Assembly: GCA_006937955.1 (NCBI GenBank)
Contig: SSNP01000042.1
Coordinates: 3,543,925-3,607,924, forward strand
Direction: 5' to 3'
Source of the DNA: Pachypanchax playfairii
Taxonomy: Eukaryota; Chordata; Actinopteri; Cyprinodontiformes; Aplocheilidae
Length of the DNA: 64,000 bases
In this document: positions 32,967 to 44,200 of the stretch, one piece after another
Layout: the number at the start of each line of letters is the position of its first letter
How positions within the stretch are numbered: the stretch's first letter is position 1
Notes under the pieces: model-generated
Seen by the model: only the letters and a program-made list of their open reading frames with translations
Told to the model about the DNA's origin: nothing
Databases searched by the model: none
Made by a program: the position numbers and the translations under genes

Positions 32967-34409
32967 GCCATAAAGACTCGATTAATTTACTGCCGGACCA
33001 ACTGAGACTGTGGAATTTGCCAGAATTAAACTGAAATAAATATAAACATTATAAACTTTGTTTAAAATACATTCCAGCACAGGTACACAGGTAAGATCTG
33101 TATATAAATTAGACTGTACATTTTATAAAACCTGCTCAAGTGGACTCATCAGGATTTTCAAGACCACAGGGAACAGGGAACAGGACCCTGGGTTCAGCAT
33201 GGTCCAGTGTACCGACCCACATACAGCCAAACCTTACAGCACCATGAGGAAATACTGTGCAGAACTACAAACCTGGACTAGACCAGATCACTTTGGAACT
33301 GGTCTGACATTGGACCAAATCCAGATCCAGAACCAAGTTTCAACCAGACTGGATGTAGGAACTTTTTACATTTGTGGCCATAATTGTAAACAAAAAGAAT
33401 GATGAAGTATAAAACATATATAAAGCTGTTGAGGTGTAATGAGACCCGGGTGGATCTGATCACATGGTTTGGAAAGAGGTAAACATTCATGTAACATGAC
33501 ATCTGAGTCTGAACAGAACCAGAAGAACCCGACTCGTCTGGACCAGATTGGTTCTTTAGAAGGAACCTGGTGTGACGGACTCGGGTTTGAGGAGTTTTAT
33601 TGTTGGTTTGGATGAAGGTGTTTTATACTGTTTACCGTGGAACCTGCAGCGTGCTGGTGAAGGTGTTTGGAGCAGGTGGGACTGAAATAAGCGAGTCTGA
33701 TGTGGAACGGTTCTAACATGGCCGCTCCCTCCAGCCCAGCAGGCCTCGGCGTTCTGTGGTAGAACATTCCCACATCCTGCATCTGGCCTGTAGGAACCAT
33801 TCAGGGGTCGTTTTGGGTCCAACACGTATATTTACTCTACTTCTAACTCAGAATTTGTATATTGTGTTTGTTTTAATCAGGATCTGATTAAAACTCTTTA
33901 CAGTTGGTTTTTTCCAACATGAGTTCTGTATTAAAACTACTTTCAAATCCAGCCAGATGTTTATCTGAAAATGTTTTACCACAGATGTTTGTCTATTGGC
34001 TCTCTCCAACGCCATTAAGCTACAATGCAGCTTTTTCTTTAAGGCTGATGTTTCACTGTCATTTAAAGCTTCGGGGCCAAACGGACCCGGGTGAGGAGGG
34101 GGAGGGGTTCTGACAAAAAGATGACTGACGCGGGAGTGAAGCCACTACCGAACCAGTACCACTGTTCCCCACGCTGTGTGTGTCTGCGTCATGCTGCTGC
34201 AGTGGAAACTCAGCTGATTAATCACTGATCGTATCTGCAGCTCAATTAAAAATCTTCTTATTCCAGAGTCACAATGTTTAAATCATCAGATCATCTGTTT
34301 TCTATTTTTATCCTTTTTACCCGAGTTCATCTTTAAACCTCCATCTCACTGATGCAGCGTCTATGTTCCACAGCAGGAGTAAAGTGTTGGAGGCTGAAGG
34401 AGAACCAGG
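32967..34409. other. Intergenic, nothing recognised
   Basis: No exon, array or known element that I can support. Confidence 0.55.
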
Positions 34410-34595
34410 ATGAAGAGAGGAGGGAGAGAGGAGGAGGAGGGAGAGGGGAGGGAGGAGGAGGGAGAGGGGAGGGAGGAGGGGGGAGAGAGGAGGAGGAGGC
34501 CGGGAGAGGGGAGGGAGGAGGCTGGGAGGGGGGAGGGAGGAGGAGGGAGAGAGGAGGAGGAGGCCGGGAGGGGGGAGGAGGCTGGGAGGAAGGAA
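34410..34595 (+). repeat. Purine-rich GGA/GGGA tract
   Basis: Almost pure G/A on the + strand with many G-runs of 3-6 separated by single A; potential G-quadruplex or triplex former. Weakly periodic. Confidence 0.85.
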
Positions 34596-34816
34596 TCAAA
34601 GTTTCCTCTGTAATAAAAAGAAAAACTACCTGGATGACGTTTGGCCTTGAAGGTGGACACAAAAGCTTTTATTGTGAAAGGATGGAAATGGTGTGGATGT
34701 GGTTGATCAGGTATCAGCTGGTTTTCCACTGCAGCAGAAACATCATGTCCATCAGCTGAAGGCCCACAAGCTGCTGGGAGGAGGAAACAGACTGAGGAAA
34801 ATCATGCAAACTGGGG

Positions 34817-34902
34817 TCTAATTCCTGGAGTAGTAGAAGAAGGCAGGTCTAATTCCTGGAGTAGTAGAAGAAGGCAGGTCTATTTCCTGGAGTAGTAGAA
34901 AG
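34817..34902 (+). repeat. 31-bp tandem repeat, nearly three copies
   Basis: Units start at 34817, 34848 and 34879 with TCTAATTCCTGGAGTAGTAG; the third copy is truncated and has one change (TCTATTTCC). Confidence 0.92.
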
Positions 34903-36374
34903 TAACAGCCAGGACGTGGACATACAGACACACAGAGTTTTAACATCCTTCAGCAGTGGGATATTTATTATTTTCTTTTTGTATTTATTTTTATGATGGA
35001 ATCTATTTATTGTGGGAGGATGTACACAGATTTCTTAGTTTGTACAGCAGTTAAGGAAAGAAGGAGCTCAGCAGCACTCGTTAACATGTCGTGTGTCTGC
35101 GGGGAACCACCAACCATCACACAGCAGATAATAACAGTCATGTTTCATCTCACTGAGAATCCCAATTGGTTTAATGACAGTTTTACATTAAGGATTTTTT
35201 CCTTTTACTGTTTTTATTTGGTTTTTGTTTTGGACCAATTGGAGGTGGAGCTTCATGTTCAGTAACATGAGAAACTGGAGATAGTTTGGAAGACGACGGT
35301 CCATCTGATTGGTCCATGTGACTGCTGACAGGTGAGCATGATGTTTGATCTCACTCACTTTCACTGAAATTCTCCCTCCAATTTTATCAAATGAAAGTAA
35401 TTTAACGCTGATTAAAAACGGATAAGCTTCAGTAATCTGAGGTTTATTAAACAACTTGTGTTAACTTCCTGTTTCAAATAAATGGGAGGTTCTTCCTGAA
35501 GCACCTCCCACTCCAGCACTCTTTGGATGGTGGTTGGTTGGGTGTTATTGTATCATAGCAGCCGCGTGTCATTGAGCTCAAACAAGAAGTTGGATGTTTT
35601 TATTGTATCATAATCTGATTATTATTATAATTAATCTGAGCATCTGTTTCTCAGCTGCTGCAGCATCAGGATCCAGCTCTACCTGTCCCAAACAAGACTA
35701 GTTTGGTTTCTGAGGCAGCAGCTGAGAAGTACTGCTCAGACTGGATCATGTGTCTTAGTTCAGGATGGGATTGTTTAATGCGATGGCGCTCCAGATGTAG
35801 AAGGGATGGAGAGGCTTTGTGTGTGCTGGGCAGGTGGGTGGGGGGGTACTCAGGTGTATCAGAATAAGTCTGAAGAAGCAGGTGAAGTCTTACTTTTACA
35901 ACATTGTGATTATTTCTAGAACCATGTAACTTTAGAGTTCTGTTTAATGCCAAATTATTATTCCAAGTCTAAACATGGAATGAGCTGAAGCACCTGACGT
36001 TAAAGTAAACGCATCACTGAAGCCTCTGATCCACCTCCTGAAGCTCTGCAGCGCCGCCGTGCGTCATTCTACCTGGAAACAAACTTCTCTCTCTGAAAAT
36101 GCTGAAAGTTGTTGCTTTGATGCAACGCTACCCAGGAAGAAGTCAGTGCCCATTCTTGAACACCATTTGCCATTGCCTTGTTTTTATTTGCCATTTTTGC
36201 TGAGTTAAAATGTAACGTTGATGATGAATCATGTAATAGACTGTGTCAGTTTTTATATCATTGCCATTGCCTTTCTGCTAAGTTTGTATATTTGTGTGAT
36301 TTCACTAAAGTGTAACAAAAACTCAGTCTGTAACTTTATTTCATTCTGGTTTAATGACAAACTGCATCAGATTC
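34903..36374. other. Intergenic, nothing recognised
   Basis: No supported exon or element in about 1.5 kb. Confidence 0.55.
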
Positions 36375-37848
36375 ACCTAACTAACCCCTAATTAACCCTT
36401 ACCCCTAATTAACCCTTACCCCTATCTAACCCTTACCCCTAACTAACCCCTAATTAACCCTTACCCCTATCTAACCCTTACCCCTAACTAACCCCTAATT
36501 AACCCTTACCCCTAACTAACCCCTAATTAACCCTTACCCCTAACTAACCCCTAATTAACCCTTACCCCTAACTCACCCTTACCCCTATCTAACCCTTACC
36601 CCTAACTAACCCTTACCCCTATTTAACCCTTACCCCTATCTAACCCTTACCCCTAACTAACCCCTAATTAACCCTTACCCCTAACTAACCCTTACCCCTA
36701 ACTAACCCCTAATTAACCCTTACCCCTATCTAACCCTTACCCCTATCTAACCCTTACCCCTAACTAACCCCTAATTAACCCTTACCCCTATCTAACCCTT
36801 ACCCCTAACTAACCCCTAATTAACCCTTACCCCTAACTCACCCTTACCCCTATCTAACCCTTACCCCTAACTAACCCCTAATTAACCCTTACCCCTAACT
36901 CACCCTTACCCCTAACTAACCCCTAATTAACCCTTACCCCTAACTCACCCTTACCCCTATCTAACCCTTACCCCTAACTAACCCCTAATTAACCCTTACC
37001 CCTATCTAACCCTTACCCCTAACTAACCCCTAATTAACCCTTACCCCTAACTCACCCTTACCCCTATCTAACCCTTACCCCTAACTAACCCCTAATTAAC
37101 CCTTACCCCTATCTAACCCTTACCCCTAACTAACCCCTAATTCACCCTTACCCCTAACTAACCCCTACTTAACCCTTACCCCTAACTAACCCCTAATTAA
37201 CCCTTACCCCTAACTCACCCTTACCCCTATCTAACCCTTACCCCTAACTAACCCCTAATTAACCCTTACCCCTAACTAACCCCTAATTAACCCTTACCCC
37301 TATCTAACCCTTACCCCTATCTAACCCTTACCCCTAACTAACCCCTAATTAACCCTTACCCCTATCTAACCCTTACCCCTAACTAACCCTTACCCCTATT
37401 TAACCCTTACCCCTATTTAACCCGTACCCCTATCTAACCCTTACCCCTAACTAACCCCTAATTAACCCTTACCCCTATCTAACCCTTACCCCTAACTAAC
37501 CCCTAATTAACCCTTACCCCTATCTAACCCTTACCCCTATCTAACCCTTACCCCTAACTAACCCCTAATTAACCCTTACCCCTATCTAACCCTTACCCCT
37601 AACTAACCCCTAATTAACCCTTACCCCTATCTAACCCTTACCCCTAACTAACCATAACCCCTAACTGACCCTAACCCCTAACTGACCCCTAACTAACCCT
37701 AACCCCTAACTAACCCTAACCCTAACCCCTAACTAACCCTAACCCCTAACTAACCCTAACCCCTAACTAACCCTAACCCCTAACTAACCCTAACCCTAAC
37801 CCCTAACTAACCCCTAACTAACCCTAACCCTTAACTAACCCTAACATT
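36375..37848 (+). repeat. Degenerate telomere-like array (CCCTAA variants)
   Basis: CCCTAACTAACCCCTAATTAA and CCCTTACCCCTATCTAA type words repeat for 1.47 kb; true CCCTAACCCTAA steps appear only near the right end (about 37700-37830). Related to the vertebrate telomere C-strand but with extra bases; not a chromosome end because other sequence follows on both sides. Confidence 0.95.
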
Positions 37849-37927
37849 ATACTAATAAAAATATCCTAAAGTTTGAAGACGATACAACAATTCTTATACT
37901 GTAACAGCAGTCCCCAGAAAGATAGCT

Positions 37928-38233
37928 GCACACACACACACCCACAAGTGTGTTTTGGTATCCTTATGGGGACCGTCCATTGACTTCCATTGATTTTAGT
38001 AACTAGATTTATACCTAACCCAAACCCTTTTACTAACCTTAACCATTACTGATCTATAACTAACCCTAAGACTAACTAAAACTCTATTCACACCATACCT
38101 ATAAACCTAACCCCTAACCCTAAAAAGGGGAGTCCCCCTCATGGGGACCAGGCTTCGGTCCCCACAAGAACCCTCGGACCCCAGAAAGATAGTAAAAGTC
38201 AGGAAACGGGTCCTCAGGAGGTCAGAAATACAA

Positions 38234-38315
<82 letters not shown>
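37928..38315 (+). mobile_element. Dispersed element copy A, with (CA)n tail
   Basis: A 286-base core from AAGTGTGTTTTGGTATCC (37946) to AAACCCACAC (38232) recurs without indels at 61877-62163, differing at only a few bases. Ends are imperfect inverted copies (GTGTG-GTAT-GGGGACC versus GTGTG-GTAT-GAGGACC on the other strand). No coding capacity, so a non-autonomous element. It is followed by about 80 bases of (CA)n. Confidence 0.85.
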
Positions 38316-38316
<1 letters not shown>

Positions 38317-38619
38317 ACTCTCCCAAATGAACTGTTAATCACTAACGATAAGAAGAGCTGAGTCATAAGATTCCTGCTTTTTGCTGCTGTTGGAAGCTTC
38401 ACGTTCTCTCCGTCTGCGGGTGTTTTGTCTAATAAGTTCTGCTGTCAGCACGTTGGATGTTTCTGCTGATGTTGGAGAATCCATCGTTTCATTCCATCAT
38501 GTTTCACTCCGACACATCATGTGATTAAATGAAGTGGTACAGCTCAACCTGTCAGTGGGAATCATTTTATTCAGAATTTGGTCTGATGAATTTAAATTTA
38601 ATCACGTATCAGCAAGAAT
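38316..38619. other. Intergenic, nothing recognised
   Basis: No supported feature. Confidence 0.5.
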
Positions 38620-38975
38620 AAAAATACAGGTGGACAAGACAGTGGTGAGACCAGCCATGTTGTCTGGTTTGGAGACAGTACCACTGAGGAAGGGACAGGA
38701 GACACAGACATGAACATGTTGAGGGACACGGATGGACAGGATCAGGAATGAGTCCATCAGAGGGACAAAACATGTTAGATGTTTTGAAGATAAAGACAGA
38801 GAGACCAGACTGAGATGGTTTGGACATGTCCAGAGGAGGGACAGTGTGTTTATTGGGAAAAGGATGCTGAGGTGGGAACTAACATATGGATGTAGTTAAG
38901 GAGGACATGAAGTTGGTTGGTGTGAGAGAAGAAGATGCAGAGGACAGATGGAGACAGGTGGACACTCCTGAAGGG
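38620..38975 (+). mobile_element. RTE-like LINE 3' end remnant
   Basis: Reading +, DKTVVRPAMLSGLETVPLRK, then MDRIRNESIRGT and RETRLRWFGHVQRRDS follow the order of the C-terminal part of RTE-type reverse transcriptase proteins (VVRPAMLYGAET...LRWFGHV). Stops and frameshifts interrupt it. 5' truncated. Confidence 0.8.
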
Positions 38976-40490
38976 AACAGCTGGAAGGAGAAGAAACATC
39001 AAAATGTTTCTAATTAGCATCATAATTACTATAATCCCGGATTAAAACAGGATTATATTATATGCCGAGTGCGTTTCTGATGTCAGTGGAATGTTGCAGT
39101 CCGCCTGTTGTCCACATGTCACTAAGGCCATCACCTTTTCTGTCTTGATTTTAGAATTTGTCCTTTTGTTAATGAACATTAACTTCATCTGTTTGAGTGG
39201 GAGAAGATGAAACACAGTGAAACCAGCCAATCAGTTAAACAGTACAAACCAGGATTTCATTGTTCTGCTTCAGCTTTCCCGTGGAGCTGGTGATGCAGTA
39301 ACCATGGCAACCTTATGGGCATGGAATGATGATGATGATGCTGAGTCAGCAGGACTTGTGTGTGTGTGACAGACTAAACAATGTGCTGTGATGTAGATCT
39401 GTGTGAGGTTTTTATTTACAATATTAACATGTTTACACAACTATTTACAATAACAATCAAGTTATTTTGGTAAATGGCTGTACTTCTGTTTTTAAGTCAG
39501 ATGACACCGAGTTCTTCTCACTACAGTTTGTCATTCACACGTTTGGTGTCGTTAAACTACACACATGTTGGAGCTACAGCAGAAACGGAAATCCTGGTGG
39601 ATGAAACTGGTCGCTGTCGAGTCTCCAAGGAGAAAAATCATATTTCTATAAGCAGCAAGTATCAATGAATAAGTTCATGACGGCATTCGCTGTCAGATCC
39701 CACAGGAAACACACAGCTGTGGTGATCTGAGCCTTCCCAAAGACCCCGACCTTAAATACAGTGTGAAAGCATCACACACCTGAGCTGCTTCAGCTGCTTC
39801 AGTCAGATCGGCTCTGTCTCATCAGTCAAACTTCCTGCTCATAAGTTCGAGTCCAGTTCATCACACAGAGACAAGAAAGACACAGAAATGATACTGAATA
39901 ACACCTGATCATCGCCACCTGCTGGACGGCGATGTGAAACCAGACGAGTGGGTCGACAGGTGAGAGGAACGTCTTCAGTATTAACTACATGTGCTGTATG
40001 TCTGTTTGAACATGTGTGACTCACAGCAGACGAGTAGGAGAGGTGACATCATGGCAGCTGTGAGGTCAGACACCACTGATGGAGGCAGTTGCCACGGTAA
40101 CATAGAATATTCTATTAGACTGTGTGTGTCCAGTCAGTCTTTCATCATTAATAGATGTCATTACTTCCAGTCTGAGTGTTTTTCACCTTCACACTCATCT
40201 GAAGCCTCTTCAGCTGCTCTGTGGATTCATGAGTGTCTTTGTTTCAAGGTTCAGAAGATTAAACCATCAAATCCAGATTATCAACCAGATTTACAGTGAG
40301 TTTGTTTTTCTGCTGGTTAAAGTTAACATGAATCTTTATTATTCTCAAACATTTTGAGTTTAATACTCTTTAACTTGACATTACAGGGTTCTGCTGGCAT
40401 GTAGGAGGAATCCTGTTTTTATATCTGTTTATGTAAATAACATCCAATTATCAAGGGACGATACATGGAATTAGATCAAATCTGACACAC
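38976..40490. other. Intergenic, nothing recognised
   Basis: No supported exon or element in about 1.5 kb. Confidence 0.5.
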
Positions 40491-40496
40491 GAGAAT

Positions 40497-40625
40497 CTTT
40501 TATAAACATCCCTGTGATGGACAGGTGACCTGTCCAGGTGTAACCCCACCTCCCTTTCAATGACTGCTGGAGACACCTGGTCCTCGTGACCCTGAACAGA
40601 AACAAACAGAAGATAAATGGATGTT
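40497..40625 (-). repeat. Degenerate teleost dispersed repeat (GACCTGTCCAGG...GGATG)
   Basis: GGTGACCTGTCCAGGTGTAA, CCCCACCTCC, CTGCTGGAGA and GTGACCCTGAACAG then AAATGGATG match, in reverse, the short repeat seen at 63362-63668. Confidence 0.7.
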
Positions 40626-41099
40626 TATTAATGTGCAAAAATAAAATACACAAAGCTGCATTTTGCTCCAAGCTGATGAAGTTCAAAGATCAAAGACGCT
40701 CAGATAATTAAAGAAGAAGAAAACACTTTAAAAACCAGAAGGTCTGATCGGTTTGTTTTGGCCTACTGACAGAGTTCATGATCCTGACTGGATCTTTCAG
40801 TCAGTTGTTTGTGGTTCTGTTCTGATCCAGATGCAGGATCTGTCCTCAGGAGCTGTGGGAGTTAAACCGCCCAGCAACAGTCGAGCAGTTGTTCAATCAT
40901 TTATGATTGGGTGTGAGCCGGTCACATGATGCAGTGTTTTTAATTTTTAATGAATAATATCTGGTTATCAAGTATTCTTGAGAGTCACATCACTAATATT
41001 TGGTTTGCATTAGAAGGTAACAGGTCATGTGACCACTTTTCTATTAAAATATAGATGAAACCTGTTAATAGCCAAAAACAGAGACACGTGGTAAACTGA

Positions 41100-41231
41100 G
41101 GACTTTGTCTTGTTGTCTTGTCTGGACTGTGTCCTGCTACTCTGTCTTTTAGAACACATTGTGATGTAACTCATAACTGAAATGAGATATGGGTCCGACA
41201 TGGAGCCCTGAGGGACACTACAGTCCAGAAA
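41100..41231 (-). mobile_element. Possible LINE RT motif-B remnant at the edge of the giant array
   Basis: Reading - strand at 41190-41225 gives CSVPQGSMSDPY, matching the G(V/I)PQGS-xxxP motif B of LINE reverse transcriptases. Only this short stretch is recognisable. Confidence 0.45.
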
Positions 41232-44200
41232 GATGTGAGCCAGGTGAGACGTGTCCCAGGCGAGACGTGTCCCAGGCGAGACATGTCCAAGGTGAGACGT
41301 GTCCTAGGCGAGACGTGTCGCAGTTGAGACGTGTCGCAGTTGAGACTTGTCCAAGGCGAGACGTGTCCTAGTTGAGACGTGTCCCAGTTGAGACGTGTCC
41401 CAGTTGAGACGTGTCCCAGTAGAGACGTGTCCCAGGCGAGACGTGTCCCAGTAGAGACGTGTCCCAGGCGAGACGTGTCGCAGGTGAGACGTGTCCCAGG
41501 TGAGACGTGTCCCAGGCGAGACGTGTCCCAGTTAAGACGTGTCCCAGTTGAGACGTGTCCCAGTTGAGACGTGTCCCAGTAGAGACGTGTCCCAGGCGAG
41601 ACGTGTCGCAGTTGAGAGGTGTCCCAGGCGAGACGTGTCCCAGGCGAGAAGTGTCCTAGGCGAGACGTGTCCCAGGCGAGACATGTCCAAGGTGAGACGT
41701 GTCCTAGGCGAGACGTGTCGCAGTTGAGACGTGTCGCAGTTGAGACTTGTCCAAGGCGAGACGTGTCCTAGTTGAGACGTGTCCCAGTTGAGACGTGTCC
41801 CAGTTGAGACGTGTCCTAGTTGAGACGTGTCCCAGTTGAGACGTGTCCCAGTAGAGACGTGTCCCAGGCAAGACTTGTCCCAGTAGAGACGTGTCCCAGG
41901 CGAGACTTGTCCCAGGCGAGACGTGTCCCAGGCGAGACATGTCCCAGGCGAGACGTGTCCCAGTTGAGAGGTGTCCCAGGCGAGACGTGTCCCAGGCGAG
42001 ACGTGTCCCAGGTGAGACGTGTCCCAGGCGAGACGTGTCCCAGGCGAGACGTGTCCCAGTTGAGACGTGTCCTAGTTGAGACGTGTCCCAGTCGAGACGT
42101 GTCCCAGGCGAGACGTGTCCCAGTAGAGACGTGTCGCAGTTGAGACGTGTCCCAGGCGAGACGTGTCGGAGGCGAGACGTGTCCCAGGCGAGACTTGTCC
42201 CAGGCGAGACGTGTCCCAGGCGAGACGTGTCCCAGGAGAGACGTGTCCCAGTTGAGAGGTGTCCCAGGCGAGACGTGTCCCAGGCGAGACGTGTCCCAGG
42301 CGAGACGTGTCGCAGGTGAGACGTGTCCCAGGCGAGACGTGTCCCAGGCGAGACGTGTCCCAGGCGAGACGTGTCCTAGGCGAGACGTGTCGCAGTTGAG
42401 ACGTGTCGCAGTTGAGACTTGTCCTAGGCGAGACGTGTCGCAGTTGAGACGTGTCGCAGTTGAGAGGTGTCCCAGGCGAGACGTGTCCCAGGCGAGACGT
42501 GTCCCAGGCGAGACGTGTCCCAGTTGAGACGTGTCCCAGTTGAGACGTGTCCCAGTTGAGACGTGTCCCAGGCGAGACGTGTCCCAGGCGAGACGTGTCC
42601 CAGGTGAGACGTGTCCCAGGCGAGACGTGTCCCAGGCGAGACGTGTCCCAGGCGAGACGTGTCCCAGGCGAGACGTGTCCCAGGCGAGACGTGTCCCAGG
42701 TGAGACGTGTCCCAGGCGAGACGTGTCCCAGGCGAGACGTGTCCCAGGCGAGACGTGTCCCAGTCGAGACGTGTCCCAGGCGAGACGTGTCCCAGGTGAG
42801 ACGTGTCCCAGGTGAGACGTGTCCCAGTAGAGACGTGTCCCAGGCGAGACGTGTCCCAGGCGAGACTTGTCCCAGGCGAGACGTGTCCCAGGCGAGACGT
42901 GTCCCAGTAGAGACGTGTCCCAGTTGAGAGGTGTCCCAGGCGAGACGTGTCCCAGTTGAGACGTGTCCTAGTTGAGACGTGTCCCAGTTGAGACGTGTCC
43001 CAGGCGAGACGTGTCCCAGTTGAGAGGTGTCCCAGGCGAGACGTGTCCTAGGCGAGACGTGTCCCAGGCGAGACGTGTCGCAGTTGAGACGTGTCCCAGG
43101 CGAGACGTGTCCCAGGCGAGACGTGTCCCAGTCGAGACGTGTCCCAGGCGAGACGTGTGCCAGGCGAGACGTGTCCCAGGCGAGACGTGTCCCAGTTGAG
43201 ACGTGTCCCAGTTGAGAGGTGTCCCAGGCGAGACGTGTCCCAGTTGAGACGTGTCCCAGTTGAGACGTGTCCCAGGCGAGACGTGTCCCAGTAGAGACGT
43301 GTCCCAGGCGAGACGTGTCCCAGGCGAGAAGTGTCCTAGGCGAGACGTGTCCCAGGTGAGACGTGTCCCAGGCGAGACGTGTCCCAGGCGAGACGTGTCC
43401 CAGGCGAGACGTGTCCCAGGCGAGACGTGTCCCAGGCGAGACGTGTCCCAGTTGAGACGTGTCCCAGTTGAGACGTGTCCCAGGCGAGACGTGTCCCAGG
43501 CGAGACTTGTCCCAGGCGAGACGTGTCCCATGCGAGACGTGTCCCAGTTGAGACGTGTCCCAGTAGAGACGTGTCCCAGTCGAGACGTGTCCTAGTTGAG
43601 ACGTGTCCCAGTTGAGACGTGTCGCAGTTGAGACGTGTCCCAGTAGAGACGTGTCCCAGGCGAGACGTGTCCCAGTAGAGACGTGTCCCAGGCGAGACTT
43701 GTCCCAGGCGAGACGTGTCCCAGGCGAGACGTGTCCCAGGCGAGACGTGTCGCAGTCGAGACGTGTCCCAGGCGAGACGTGTCCCAGGCGAGACGTGTCC
43801 TAGGCGAGACGTGTCCCAGGCGAGACGTGTCGCAGTTGAGACGTGTCGCAGTTGAGACGTGTCCCAGTAGAGACGTGTCCCAGGCGAGACGTGTCCCAGT
43901 AGAGACGTGTCCCAGGCGAGACTTGTCCCAGGCGAGACGTGTCCCAGGCGAGACGTGTCCCAGGCGAGACGTGTCCCAGGCGAGACGTGTCCCAGGCGAG
44001 ACGTGTCCCAGTAGAGACGTGTCCCAGTTGAGAGGTGTCCCAGGCGAGACGTGTCCCAGTTGAGACGTGTCCCAGGCGAGACGTGTCGCAGGCGAGACGT
44101 GTCCCAGGTGAGACGTGTCCCAGGTGAGACGTGTCCCAGTTAAGACGTGTCCCAGTTGAGACGTGTCCCAGTTGAGACGTGTCCCAGTAGAGACGTGTCC

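Noticed and set aside
32033..33034. 333-codon SSHRFIAGHLTASSLVISPL-repeat ORF
   Set aside because: Stop-free 23-bp minisatellite read in three frames.
36375..37848. True chromosome end
   Set aside because: Units are degenerate, true telomeric hexamers are few, and unrelated sequence continues on both sides.
38107..38402. Cys/Val-rich and Thr/His-rich ORFs
   Set aside because: Translations of the (CA)n microsatellite.
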